Origin: Azoarcus sp. DN11
Lineage (GTDB): Bacteria > Pseudomonadota > Gammaproteobacteria > Burkholderiales > Rhodocyclaceae
DNA: 64,000 nt
Assembly (NCBI RefSeq): GCF_003628555.1
Contig: NZ_CP021731.1
Coordinates: 1,860,001 to 1,924,000 of the forward strand
Direction: 5' to 3'
Of the stretch, positions 7,053 to 16,150 are shown one piece after another. The number at the start of each line of letters is the position of its first letter. Within the stretch, counting starts at the first letter, position 1. A program made the translations under genes and the position numbers. Below the pieces are notes generated by a model. That model was not told where the DNA came from. It did not search any database and was given only the letters and a program-made list of their open reading frames with translations.

Positions 7053-9149
7053 ATGGCAAGAATCGGAGTAGACGTCGGAGGCACCTTTACGGATCTGGTG
7101 CTTGAGGTCGAAGGGGAGGACCAAGGCAAGCATCGGGTCTACGTGCATAAGGTGCCGAGCACTCCATGGGATCAGTCGGAAGGGGTGCTGGGCGGCATCC
7201 TGGAGATTTGCCGCATCGGCGGAATTTATCCCAGCGATGTGCGCCTGATCGTGCACGGCACGACGGTCGCGACCAATATCACGATCGAGCACAATGGCGC
7301 CGAGGTCGGGATGCTCACGACGCGGGGCTTCCGCGACATCCTGCACATCGGCCGGCACAAGCGTCCGGAGAATTTCTCCCTGCAGTTCGACGTGCCGTGG
7401 CAGTCGCGCCCGCTGGTGAAGCGGCGCAACCGTATCGCCATTAGCGAGCGCATCATGCCGCCGCACGGCGAGGTGATCCAGGTGCTGGCCGAAGACGAAG
7501 TGCGCGCCGCCGCCGAACTCTTCAAGGCGCGCGGCATCCGCTCCGTGATCGTGTGTTTCCTCTATTCGTTCCTGAACGATGCGCACGAACGCCGCGCGAA
7601 GGAGATCATTCAGGAGGTGCTGCCCGATGCCTACGTCTCGTGCTCCTCGGAGGTCGCGAACGTCATCCGCGAGTACGAGCGCTTCTCGACGACGGCGATG
7701 AACGCCTACGTCGGCCCCAAGACATCCCTCTACCTGAAGAATCTCGAGCATAAACTCGTCGATGCAGGGATCAAGGCGCACCTGCGCATCATGCAGTCGA
7801 ACGGCGGCGTGTCGACGGTCGAGAAGTGCTCGAAGGAGGCCGTCACGATCCTGATGTCGGGGCTTGCCGGCGGCGTGATGGGCGGCCGCTGGGCCGGCGC
7901 GCTGTCGGAGGAGAAGAACGTCATCACCGTCGACATCGGCGGCACGTCGGCGGACTTCAGCACGATCCCCGACGGCAAGGTGAAGATCATGAACCCGCGC
8001 GACACCTACGTCGGCGCGTATCCGATCCTCGCGCCGATGATCGACCTCGCGACGATGGGGGCGGGCGGGGGCTCGATCGCCTACATCGACGAAGGCGGCG
8101 CCTTCCGCGTCGGGCCGCGTTCGGCCGGCGCCGATCCGGGACCGGCATGTTACGGCAAGGGCGGCACGGAGCCGACCGTCACCGACGCACAAGTCGTGCT
8201 GGGGCGTCTCGACCCCGACCATTTCCTCGGCGGCGGCATCGAGATCGACGCCGGGCTCGCGCGCGAAGCGATCCGCACGAAGGTCGCAGAGCCGCTCGGG
8301 CTCACGGTCGAAGAGGCCGCGCTCGGCATCATCCGTATCCTCAACTCCAACATGTCGCTCGCGATCCGCGCGAATTCGGTCGCCAAGGGCTACGACCCGC
8401 GCAAGTTCGCGCTCGCCCCGTTCGGCGGTGCGGGGCCGCTCAACGGCGTTGCGCTCGCCGAAGCGGTGTCGGCGCGCGAAGTGATCGTGCCGCCCGCGCC
8501 GGGAATCACCGCGGCGATCGGGCTGCTCGTCACCGACATGCAGTACGAGTTCACGCGCTCGGTGCCGACGCTGCTCAAGGACGTCGAACAGCCCGCGCTC
8601 GACAGGCTCAACCGCGTGATCGACGAGCTCACGGCGCTGTGCCGCGAGCGGCTCGACGACGATGGCGTGCCGGCTGACAACCAGCACTTCGTGCGCATCG
8701 CCGAATGCCGCTACCACGGACAGGGCTTCGAACTGCGCGCGGACATCCCCAACGGCCGGATCGACGGCGAGAAGCTCGCCGCGGTCAAGGCGAACTTCCA
8801 GGCACAGCACCGGCGGGACTACGGCTGGGCGTTCGACGACGTCGATGTCGAGATCGTGACGATCCGCATCATCGGCATCGCCCGCACCCGGCCGCTCGCG
8901 TGGCCCGAACTGGAGAATGCCGCCGGCAGCGGGCCCGAAGCGGCGCTGATGTACGAGCGGCCGACGATCTTCGATGACCGGAAGACCTACGCGACACCGC
9001 GCTATGACAGGAAGAAGCTGAAGGCCGGGCACGAGCTGTCCGGCCCCGCGATCATCGTCCAGCACGACTCGACGACGCTGGTTCCGCCGGGCTACGTCGC
9101 GCGGGTTTCGGCCAAGGGCAACATCCATATCAATGCGCAGCGCGTCTAA
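7053..9149 (+). CDS. N-methylhydantoinase (ATP-hydrolysing) subunit A
   Basis: This is the 698-residue ATP-binding subunit of a hydantoinase A/B type enzyme. The likely reaction is ATP-dependent opening of N-methylhydantoin to N-carbamoylsarcosine (EC 3.5.2.14). The actin-like ATPase fold shows DVGGTFTD at 7-14, HGTTVATN near 68-75, a second phosphate loop DIGGTSADF near 294 and GGAGP near 459. Hydantoinase A N-terminal, central and C-terminal domains follow in the usual order. Homologues also act as 5-oxoprolinase, acetone carboxylase or caprolactamase. The N-methylhydantoin assignment rests on the flanking N-carbamoylsarcosine amidohydrolases. Start ATG 7053 has a good ribosome site (CAGGAGA), and the in-frame start at 7026 lies at the predicted transcription start. 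Confidence 0.88.
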   Translation: MARIGVDVGGTFTDLVLEVEGEDQGKHRVYVHKVPSTPWDQSEGVLGGILEICRIGGIYPSDVRLIVHGTTVATNITIEHNGAEVGMLTTRGFRDILHIGRHKRPENFSLQFDVPWQSRPLVKRRNRIAISERIMPPHGEVIQVLAEDEVRAAAELFKARGIRSVIVCFLYSFLNDAHERRAKEIIQEVLPDAYVSCSSEVANVIREYERFSTTAMNAYVGPKTSLYLKNLEHKLVDAGIKAHLRIMQSNGGVSTVEKCSKEAVTILMSGLAGGVMGGRWAGALSEEKNVITVDIGGTSADFSTIPDGKVKIMNPRDTYVGAYPILAPMIDLATMGAGGGSIAYIDEGGAFRVGPRSAGADPGPACYGKGGTEPTVTDAQVVLGRLDPDHFLGGGIEIDAGLAREAIRTKVAEPLGLTVEEAALGIIRILNSNMSLAIRANSVAKGYDPRKFALAPFGGAGPLNGVALAEAVSAREVIVPPAPGITAAIGLLVTDMQYEFTRSVPTLLKDVEQPALDRLNRVIDELTALCRERLDDDGVPADNQHFVRIAECRYHGQGFELRADIPNGRIDGEKLAAVKANFQAQHRRDYGWAFDDVDVEIVTIRIIGIARTRPLAWPELENAAGSGPEAALMYERPTIFDDRKTYATPRYDRKKLKAGHELSGPAIIVQHDSTTLVPPGYVARVSAKGNIHINAQRV

Positions 9150-9159
9150 GGAGAAGCAG

Positions 9160-10968
9160 ATGCATCCGTCCAGCACCAAGGTCGACCCGATCACCCTGCA
9201 GGTCATCAGCGGCGCGCTGCACACCATCGCCGAGGAGATGGGCCACGTGCTCTATCGCATGTCCTTCTCGTCGATCATCCGCGAGTCGCAGGACATCGGC
9301 GCAGGCCTCTTCGACCTGCAGTTCAACACGCTCACCGAGTCCGAGGGTTCGCCGCTGCACATCGGCTCGATTCCCGCCTACCTGCGCGGCATCGACCAAT
9401 GCCTGCAGGGCGGCGTGTGGAACGAGGGCGACGTCGTCCTGCACAACCATCCGTACTACGGTGCAAGCCACAGCCCGGACCTGTGCATCGTCGTGCCGGT
9501 GTTCTGGCGCGGCGAGCTCGTCGCCTTCGCGGCCAACACCGCGCATCACGTCGACATCGGCGCGGCGACACCGGGCCTCATCATCGACATCCCGGACGTC
9601 TTCGCCGAGGGCATGCTCTTCGCCGGCATCAAGCTCTACGAGGGCGGCAAGCGCAACGAGGGCCTGTGGCAGTACATCGGCCACAACAGCCGCACCGCGA
9701 AGCAGACCAGGGACGACATCGACGCGCAGATCGCCTCGGCGATGCTCGGCGCGCAGCGGCTGCGCGAGTTGCTCGATACCCATGGCAAGGAGACGGTGTT
9801 CGGTGCCGCGGACCAGCTCATGGACTACACCGAGACCATGATGCGCAGCCGCATCGCCGAGATTCCCGATGGCGAATACTTCGCCGAAGGCTATCTCGAC
9901 GACGACGGCGCGAACCGCGACAAGCGCCTGCCGATCAAGGTCTGCGTGCGCGTCACCGGCGACAGCGTCGAGGTCGACCTCACCGGCTCGGCCGATCAGG
10001 TGCCGACCGGCTTCAACGTGCCTTTCGAAGGTTCGACCAAGCCGGCCTGCTACTGCGCCTTCCGCGCGATGCTCACCGATGCCGCGCTGATGGAGGTGAA
10101 GCTGCCGCCGAACGAAGGCTCCTTCCGTCCGATCAAGGTCACGGCGCCGAAAGGTTCGATCTTCAACCCGATCTACCCGGCCGCCGCCGAGGCGCGCTTC
10201 ACGCAGTGCAACCGGATGATCGACCTCATCATCAAGGCGCTCGCGCCGGTGATCCCGCAGCGGGTCACGGCTGGCAACTCGGCGACGCTGTCCTTCGCCG
10301 CGTACTCGGGCATCAAGGCCGATGGCGACTACTGGGTATTCCTCGAAGTCAATGAGGGCGCCTACGGCGGCCGGCCGCATTCGGACGGACCGGACTCGAT
10401 CGACAACCTGATGGCCAACACGCGCAACAACCCGATCGAGGATCTCGGCATGCACCTGCCGATGGTGTGCGACCGCTACGAGCTGCGCGACGACGTGGTG
10501 CCCGGAGCGGGGCAGTTTCGCGGCGGCATCGGCGTTGTCAAGACGCAGCGCCTGCTCACCGACGGTGCGATCACGCACGAGTCCGAGCGCCACCTCGACG
10601 TGCCATGGGGTGCCTTCGGCGGCGCTGACGGCGCCGCGGGACGGGTCGAGATCTTCCACGCGAACGGAACGACGTACGACACCTACGCCAAGTTCTCGAA
10701 CCTGCGCGTGGAGGCAGGGGGCGGCATGTCGTACTACGCGCCCTGCGGCGGTGGCTATGGCGACCCGCTCGACCGTCCCGCCCGCAAGGTGCTCGAGGAT
10801 GTCATGGACGATTTCTGCACCCTCGACCACGCCCGCGAGGTCTATGGAGTGATCATCTCCGGGGACCTCCTCCTCGACGAGGCGGCCACGCAGGCGCGCC
10901 GCACGCTGCTCCGCCTGGAGCGGCAGACGGCGGACGCGATGCCCGCTCCCGAGCCCGCGCCGGCCTGA
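9160..10968 (+). CDS. N-methylhydantoinase subunit B
   Basis: This is the 602-residue partner of subunit A, carrying the hydantoinase B/oxoprolinase domain over most of its length. Family hallmarks are PITLQVISGALHTIAEEMG at the N-terminus, RESQDIGAGLFD, the GDVVLHNHPYYGASHSPDL metal/active-site region and the C-terminal GGGGMSYYAPCGGGYGDPLDR type glycine-rich segment (here EAGGGMSYYAPCGGGYGDPL). Start ATG 9160 follows AAGGAGAAG after the hyuA stop at 9149, so the two are co-translated. An earlier in-frame start at 9133 would overlap hyuA and has no ribosome site. A heterooligomer with subunit A is expected. Confidence 0.9.
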   Translation: MHPSSTKVDPITLQVISGALHTIAEEMGHVLYRMSFSSIIRESQDIGAGLFDLQFNTLTESEGSPLHIGSIPAYLRGIDQCLQGGVWNEGDVVLHNHPYYGASHSPDLCIVVPVFWRGELVAFAANTAHHVDIGAATPGLIIDIPDVFAEGMLFAGIKLYEGGKRNEGLWQYIGHNSRTAKQTRDDIDAQIASAMLGAQRLRELLDTHGKETVFGAADQLMDYTETMMRSRIAEIPDGEYFAEGYLDDDGANRDKRLPIKVCVRVTGDSVEVDLTGSADQVPTGFNVPFEGSTKPACYCAFRAMLTDAALMEVKLPPNEGSFRPIKVTAPKGSIFNPIYPAAAEARFTQCNRMIDLIIKALAPVIPQRVTAGNSATLSFAAYSGIKADGDYWVFLEVNEGAYGGRPHSDGPDSIDNLMANTRNNPIEDLGMHLPMVCDRYELRDDVVPGAGQFRGGIGVVKTQRLLTDGAITHESERHLDVPWGAFGGADGAAGRVEIFHANGTTYDTYAKFSNLRVEAGGGMSYYAPCGGGYGDPLDRPARKVLEDVMDDFCTLDHAREVYGVIISGDLLLDEAATQARRTLLRLERQTADAMPAPEPAPA

Positions 10969-11009
10969 CCGGCGCGGCAGCACCCACCCCGTAATCCGTA
11001 GCTCCGACA

Positions 11010-11031
11010 CACCCGGCCGCAAGGCCGGGTG
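11010..11031 (+). terminator. Intercistronic hairpin
   Basis: A perfect 9-bp stem CACCCGGCC/GGCCGGGTG with a GCAA tetraloop lies 41 bases after subunit B. It has no T-run, so it may stabilise or attenuate the transcript between the hydantoinase and permease genes rather than end it. Confidence 0.5.
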
Positions 11032-11108
11032 GGGAGGCGTGCGCACGTGTTTCGCGCGTGTGTCCGTGAACTCATTAGACAAATTTGAAAATCATCAGGA
11101 GGTAAGTC

Positions 11109-12599
11109 GTGAGCGTTCATAACAACACGCAGTCCGAGATCTGGAACGAGGACCTCGCCCCGACCGATCCGGCCCACAGGACCTGGCGCTGGCAGGATTA
11201 CGCCGCCCTGTGGATCGGCATGGTCATGTGCATCCCATGCTACATGCTGGCGGCGGGTCTGATGGACCAGGGCATGTCGGCGACCCAGTCGGTCATGATC
11301 GTGCTTGCCGGCAATGCCATCGTGTTGATTCCCATGCTGTTGATCGGTCATCCCGGCGCCCGCTACGGCGTGCCCTTCGCGGTGCTGGTGCGATCGTCCT
11401 TTGGCGTGCAGGGCAACAAATTGCCGGCCTTGTTGCGGGCACTGGTCGCCTGCGGCTGGTTCGGCATCCAGTGCTGGGTGGGAGGAAGTGCCATCTATGC
11501 AATCGGCAATCTTCTGAGCGGCGGCCTGCTGGTGGGGCCGAAGATGGCGTGGGCCGGTGTCAACGCGGGGCAATTGGTGTGCTTCTTCATTTTCTGGGCG
11601 CTCCATCTTTATTTCATCGCCCGGGGGCCGGAGTCGGTGAGGAAGATCGAGACCTTCACCGCTCCCCTCAAAGTCGTGATCGTGCTCGCGCTGCTGTGGT
11701 GGGCCTACGACAAGGCTGACGGCTTCGGCCTGATGTTCTCCGCGCCGTCCCAATTCGGTCCTGGCGGTCAGAAGGAGGGCCAGTTCTGGGCAGTATTCTG
11801 GCCATCGCTCACGGCGATGGCGGGGTTCTGGTCGACGCTGGCGATGAACATCCCCGACTTCACGCGCTTTTCCGCGTCCCAGCGCGAACACTACGTGGGC
11901 CAGGCGGTCGGCCTGCCGATCCCGATGGCCTTGCTGGCATTCGTCGGTGTCGCCGTCACCTCCGCCACCGTCGTCATCTATGGCAAGGCGATCTGGGACC
12001 CGGTCGACCTGGCGAGCCGGATGGAAGGCGTCGCCGTGGCGATCGGCCTGGCGATCATCACCCTCGATACGCTGTGCGTGAACCTCGCGGCCAATACGGT
12101 CGCGCCGGCCTACGACTTCGCCGCCATCTTCCCGCGGCATGTCAACTTCGCCCGGGGAGGCTTCATCACGGCGGTCATCGGTGTCGTGATCATGCCGTGG
12201 AAGCTCGCGGAATCCACCCAGGGCTACATCTTTACCTGGCTCATCGGCTACGGCGCGCTGCTCGGGCCGGTGCTCGGGATCATGCTGGCCGATTACTGGC
12301 TGATCCGCCGCACGCGGCTCGATGTCGACGATCTCTTCGACTTGAACGGACGGTATGCCTACCGGAACGGCTGGAATGTGTCTGCGCTGATCGCGTTCGC
12401 CAGCGGCGTCCTGCCGAACCTGCCGGGATTCCTCCACGCCGCCTTTCCCGTTGCTTTTGCCGAAGTGCCGGCGTTCTTCACGGAACTCTACAACTACGCG
12501 TGGTTTGTGGGCCTGTTCCTGTCCCTTGGGGTTTACCGGTTGTTGATGGCTTCCGAAACCGTACGGGTGAGCCAGGGTCTTGCCGTCGAAAGAGTCTGA
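11109..12599 (+). CDS. NCS1-family permease, hydantoin/creatinine-type uptake
   Basis: This is a 496-residue inner-membrane symporter with about 12 hydrophobic segments. The third segment reads ACGWFGIQCWVGG. Its Trp117 and Gln121 fall at the same numbers as the hydantoin-contacting Trp117 and Gln121 of the Na+/benzylhydantoin symporter Mhp1. GFWSTLAMNIPDFTRF (Trp241) and NLAANTVAPAYD (Asn325/Asn329) correspond to further substrate-site regions. N-methylhydantoin, hydantoin or creatinine is therefore the likely substrate, with cytosine or allantoin as the main alternatives. The start is GTG 11109 with a strong AGGAGGT site at 11097-11103. It follows the hydantoinase genes on the same strand and precedes an outer-membrane channel gene. 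Confidence 0.88.
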   Translation: MSVHNNTQSEIWNEDLAPTDPAHRTWRWQDYAALWIGMVMCIPCYMLAAGLMDQGMSATQSVMIVLAGNAIVLIPMLLIGHPGARYGVPFAVLVRSSFGVQGNKLPALLRALVACGWFGIQCWVGGSAIYAIGNLLSGGLLVGPKMAWAGVNAGQLVCFFIFWALHLYFIARGPESVRKIETFTAPLKVVIVLALLWWAYDKADGFGLMFSAPSQFGPGGQKEGQFWAVFWPSLTAMAGFWSTLAMNIPDFTRFSASQREHYVGQAVGLPIPMALLAFVGVAVTSATVVIYGKAIWDPVDLASRMEGVAVAIGLAIITLDTLCVNLAANTVAPAYDFAAIFPRHVNFARGGFITAVIGVVIMPWKLAESTQGYIFTWLIGYGALLGPVLGIMLADYWLIRRTRLDVDDLFDLNGRYAYRNGWNVSALIAFASGVLPNLPGFLHAAFPVAFAEVPAFFTELYNYAWFVGLFLSLGVYRLLMASETVRVSQGLAVERV

Positions 12600-12676
12600 T
12601 CGGGTGCGCAACGGCGCCTGGCCAGCAACACAAATACAGAACCAGAACATCACCACGCACATTAGGAGCATGTGAC

Positions 12677-13492
12677 ATGAATCAGTTATCAGGGAAGATC
12701 GGACTGCGCCGCGTCGGGGCCGTAATCGGCGGCATCCTCGCGTTTATCCTTGCAGGTCATCTCGGTTCCGCGACGGCCTCGGATTGGAGCGAAACCGACG
12801 TGCAGATCCTGAACGGCACGCGTTTCCGCGATCCAGGCAATCCCCACGACGTCACGAAGACGACGGTGACGCTGCAGCACGTGAGCGGCTACGCCTATGG
12901 GCGCAACTACTTCTTTGTGGATTCCTATTGGGGAACGAAGAACGCACCGCGCGCGAACGACATCTACGGTGAGTACTACCACTACCTGAGCCTGGGCAAG
13001 ATCACCGGCGCGAAGTTCGGCGAGGGCGTGCTGAAGGACGTCAGCCTGACCGCGGGCGTCAACGCGGGTGCCTCGACCAGGGGCGCGGCGACGCGGGTCC
13101 TGCTCTACGGCGTGACGCTGGATTTCGCGGTGCCCGGCTTCAGCTACTTCAACGTGGACCTGCTCGCCTACGACGACCGTTCGCAGTTCAACGGCGTGCA
13201 AACCCGTTACCGGAACAGCTACCAGGTGACCCCGGTATGGCGGCTGCCGTTCAGCATCGGCCCCACGCACTGGTCCTTCGAGGGCTTCTGCGACTTCATC
13301 GGCGCGCGCGGGCAGGGCACCGTCAATCAGACCCTGTGCCAGCCGCAACTGCGGCTCGATGTCGGCCAACTCGTGTCGGGTCGCCGCGATGCGTTCTACA
13401 TCGGCACCGAGTACCAGTACTGGCGCAACAAGTATGGCATCGACGGTCTCAATGAGAGCTTCCCCAACATCATGGCCGTCGTGAAGTTCTAG
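12677..13492 (+). CDS. Tsx-like outer-membrane channel
   Basis: This is a 271-residue exported protein. A signal peptide with hydrophobic core VIGGILAFILAGHLGSATA ends near residue 34. The remainder has alternating aromatic/polar strands and ends in phenylalanine (MAVVKF), as expected for a beta-barrel recognised by the Bam machinery. Motifs such as ETDVQILNGTRFRDP and HWSFEGFCDFIGARG resemble the nucleoside-specific channel Tsx family. In this operon it would carry a small cyclic amide (N-methylhydantoin or creatinine) across the outer membrane. That substrate is inferred from context. Start ATG 12677 follows TAGGAG. It is separated from the permease by 77 bases. Confidence 0.8.
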   Translation: MNQLSGKIGLRRVGAVIGGILAFILAGHLGSATASDWSETDVQILNGTRFRDPGNPHDVTKTTVTLQHVSGYAYGRNYFFVDSYWGTKNAPRANDIYGEYYHYLSLGKITGAKFGEGVLKDVSLTAGVNAGASTRGAATRVLLYGVTLDFAVPGFSYFNVDLLAYDDRSQFNGVQTRYRNSYQVTPVWRLPFSIGPTHWSFEGFCDFIGARGQGTVNQTLCQPQLRLDVGQLVSGRRDAFYIGTEYQYWRNKYGIDGLNESFPNIMAVVKF

Positions 13493-13529
13493 GCACATAT
13501 CCGCCGATATTGCGGAGTCGCCGCGGGCG

Positions 13530-13551
13530 GCCGTCGGTCGTTCCCGACGGC
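13530..13551 (+). terminator. Hairpin after channel gene
   Basis: GCCGTCGG (13530-13537) pairs with CCGACGGC (13544-13551) around a 6-base loop, 37 bases after the channel stop. No T-run follows, so its role as a terminator is uncertain. Confidence 0.4.
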
Positions 13552-13651
13552 TCCGTGCTCGTCTCCGTCGACGCCGGGATTTCCTTGTGCCGGCAAGCGG
13601 ATAGGGGCGTTGGCCGCGTGTCGATGATCGCTGAAATAATGTCTTTTAAAC

Positions 13652-13678
13652 GCAATAATATACGATTAATTGTAAATA
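13652..13678 (+). promoter_or_regulatory. LysR-type box upstream of amidohydrolase copy 2
   Basis: This is the second member of the three-site family: TAAT-ATACG-ATTA core (T13656-N11-A13668) with the same flanks as the boxes at 5304 and 17109. TAGTAT at 13701-13706, 23 bases downstream, is the candidate -10. It lies 95 bases before the amidohydrolase start. Upstream bases 13633-13641 also match the 17109 promoter (AAATAATG block at the same spacing). Confidence 0.65.
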
Positions 13679-13772
13679 GACGAAGCAATAGTAGGGCGAC
13701 TAGTATTTCCTGCAGGCAAAGACAACTTTGTCGCAACCCCAAGGATGAAAACGATCTGGAGATCATGCTGAA

Positions 13773-14459
13773 ATGGATACCGAACTGAACACGATGCTCA
13801 AACAAGCCTTCGCACAAGCCACCAAGCTGTACCAGGAGCGCGGCTTCCAGCGCCGCGTGGGCTTTGGCAAGAAGCCGGCGCTGATCAACGTCGACCTCGC
13901 CAATGCCTGGACGCGCCCGGGCAACCCCTTCACCTGCGAGAAGATCGACGACGAGATCATCCCCGGCGTGCAGCGCCTGCTGAAGGCGTGCCGCGAGAAC
14001 AATCATCCGGTGATCCACGTGACGACCTGCTACCAAGTCACCGACCGCAACAATCCGAATACTGACATGGGCCTGTGGCACAACAAGATTCCGGTCGATG
14101 TCGTGAATCAGGCAGACGAGAACATCTGGGCGATCGACTCGCGCATCGCGCCGATCGCCGGTGAGCAGGTGCTGGTCAAGAAGCGCGCGAGCTCCTTCCA
14201 TGGCACCTACCTCGCGGGCTTCCTGCGCGCGGCCGGGGTCGACACCATCCTCGTGACCGGCGTGACCGCATCGGCCTGCGTGCGCACGACGCTGTGCGAC
14301 GGCTTGGCCGAAGGCTTCCGCACGATCGCCGTGCGCGAGTGCATCGGCGACCGCGTGCCCGGCGCGGTCGAGTGGAACCTGTTCGACATCGACGCCAAGT
14401 TCGCCGACGTGGAGTCGGTCGATCGCTGCGTCGACTACCTGTACTCGATGAAGGGCTGA
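13773..14459 (+). CDS. N-carbamoylsarcosine amidohydrolase, copy 2
   Basis: This is the second gene for the 228-residue enzyme that turns N-carbamoylsarcosine into sarcosine. Residues 8-228 are identical to copy 1 and so is the DNA. Only the first seven codons differ (MDTELNT). The catalytic Asp41, Lys136 and Cys169 are all present, so both copies should be active. It follows the Tsx-like channel gene after 280 bases and has its own LysR-type promoter region. The upstream regions of the two copies share short elements but are not duplicated. An identical body with different ends and promoters suggests recent duplication or continuing gene conversion. Confidence 0.93.
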   Translation: MDTELNTMLKQAFAQATKLYQERGFQRRVGFGKKPALINVDLANAWTRPGNPFTCEKIDDEIIPGVQRLLKACRENNHPVIHVTTCYQVTDRNNPNTDMGLWHNKIPVDVVNQADENIWAIDSRIAPIAGEQVLVKKRASSFHGTYLAGFLRAAGVDTILVTGVTASACVRTTLCDGLAEGFRTIAVRECIGDRVPGAVEWNLFDIDAKFADVESVDRCVDYLYSMKG

Positions 14460-14463
14460 TTCC
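13793..14463 (+). repeat. 671-bp exact repeat, copy 2
   Basis: Identical to 5439-6109 on the same strand. Recombination between the two direct copies would delete or amplify the 8.35-kb segment carrying the N-methylhydantoinase, permease and channel genes. Confidence 0.95.
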
Positions 14464-14646
14464 CGGTTTCCGTGCGACGGCCGGGGCTGCGCGATCGCGT
14501 GGTCCCGGCAACCTTGATTTTCGGGAGGAACTTCACATAGCGAGATCGTAAGCCCGGTGGCCCTTTACTGGCCGCCCCAGGATGGATGTAGTGCCCGAAT
14601 CACGACCAAAAAAATAAACGGGAAGTATTCGATCGAGGAGACATGG

Positions 14647-15999
14647 ATGACTACAACTGTATTGGAAGGCGCCCATATAGGCGCACGCCGTTCGGGAGTG
14701 CAGAGGGTGAATTCGACATATCGCAAGATAACCTCGCGCCTCATGCCCTTCCTGTTTATCTGCTATGTGGCGGCCTATCTCGACCGCATCAACGTCGGTT
14801 TTGCCCAACTGCAGATGAAGGACGCGCTTGGCTTCAGTGACGCCGTTTACGGACTCGGCGCCGGAATCTTCTTTGCCGGCTATTTCCTTTTCGAGGTGCC
14901 CAGCAACCTGATCCTCGAGAAGATCGGGGCGCGAAAGACATTGGTGCGCATCATGGTGCTCTGGGGCCTCACGTCCGCCAGCATGATGTTCATCACCACG
15001 CCCACCGTGTTCTATGTCTTGCGATTCCTGCTCGGCGTGTTCGAGGCCGGATTCTTCCCGGGCATGATCTACTACCTCACGTTCTGGTACCCGGCGAACC
15101 GGCGCGGGCGAGTCATGGCGCTCTTTCTGACTGCGGTCGCGATGGCCGGCGTCGTGGGCGGGCCGCTTTCGGGCTGGGTGATGGGCAAACTGACGGGTTT
15201 GCACGGCTTGGGCGGCTGGCAGTGGATGTTCCTGATCGAGGGGGTGCCGTCCTGCGCCCTCGGGATCATCGCCTACTTTTACCTCGACGATCGGCCTCAA
15301 CATGCGAAGTGGCTGACCGAAGAAGAAAAATCGATCGTCGTCGATCAGTTGCGCCGTGATCATGACAACACCCCGTTCTTTCACGACCATTCGTTCGGCG
15401 ATGCGATGAAGTCGCCGCGTGTGTACGCGATGGCGCTGACCTGGTTCACGTTCATCTGCGGGGTCTATGCGATCAGCTTTTGGCTGCCGACCTTGATCAA
15501 GGGGGCGGGCGTCACCGATATCTTCTCCATCGGCATGTACTCGGCGATTCCCTACGGTACGGCGGTGCTGACGATGATCCTCGTCTGCCGCCATTCCGAT
15601 GCGACGGGAGAGCGGCGTTGGCACGCTGCGCTTTGTGCGTTCATCGGTGCGGTTGCGCTGGCCTCGATCTCGCAGACTGCAGGCGATCTCACGTTGTCGC
15701 TCGCGGTGATGAGCGTCGCGACCGCCGGGATCTTCACGCTGCAACCGCTGTTCTGGGCGATCGCCACCGATTTCCTCGGGGGTACGAAGGCGGCAGCGGG
15801 GACTATCGCCTTCATCAACAGCCTCGGTTTGATAGGTGGCTTCGCGAGCCCCACGATACTGGGGTGGGTTAAGGTCACGACGGGCAGCCTCAGCAACGGC
15901 TTGTTCCTGATTGCGGGCTTCCTCACGATCGGCGCCCTGATCACGCTGCGGTTCCGCAAGTGGGGGAAGACGCAGGCGTCCCTACGGCACGCAGCCTGA
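14647..15999 (+). CDS. MFS transporter, anion:cation symporter type
   Basis: This is a 450-residue inner-membrane carrier of the major facilitator superfamily. Twelve hydrophobic segments can be placed. The family signature between segments 2 and 3 is represented by LILEKIGARKTLVRIM, and segment 1 carries CYVAAYLDRINVGFA, typical of the tartrate/phthalate/hydroxyphenylacetate (ACS) family. Such carriers import organic acids with protons. Substrate unknown. Start ATG 14647 is preferred: GAGGAG at 14635-14640 precedes it, and homology begins shortly after. It follows amidohydrolase copy 2 after 187 bases and ends at a strong terminator facing a convergent LysR gene. Confidence 0.88.
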   Translation: MTTTVLEGAHIGARRSGVQRVNSTYRKITSRLMPFLFICYVAAYLDRINVGFAQLQMKDALGFSDAVYGLGAGIFFAGYFLFEVPSNLILEKIGARKTLVRIMVLWGLTSASMMFITTPTVFYVLRFLLGVFEAGFFPGMIYYLTFWYPANRRGRVMALFLTAVAMAGVVGGPLSGWVMGKLTGLHGLGGWQWMFLIEGVPSCALGIIAYFYLDDRPQHAKWLTEEEKSIVVDQLRRDHDNTPFFHDHSFGDAMKSPRVYAMALTWFTFICGVYAISFWLPTLIKGAGVTDIFSIGMYSAIPYGTAVLTMILVCRHSDATGERRWHAALCAFIGAVALASISQTAGDLTLSLAVMSVATAGIFTLQPLFWAIATDFLGGTKAAAGTIAFINSLGLIGGFASPTILGWVKVTTGSLSNGLFLIAGFLTIGALITLRFRKWGKTQASLRHAA

Positions 16000-16099
16000 C
16001 CCAGTTCTGTGCGATCGAGCCGCATACGTTGTTCGCGGAGATCGCGACCTCGTGCCGAACCGGTTTTCGATCCGCAACCGTTGCTTCTTCCCCGCTCGC

Positions 16100-16137
16100 G
16101 ATCCGCAGGTGCTCCAGGCCTGCGGGTCGCATTTTTT
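16100..16137 (+). terminator. Intrinsic terminator after MFS gene
   Basis: A 10-bp stem (16100-16109 with 16119-16128, one G-T pair) is followed by GCATTTTTT. It separates the MFS gene from the convergent LysR gene ending at 16151. Confidence 0.75.
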
Positions 16138-16150
16138 CATCCCGGTGCCG

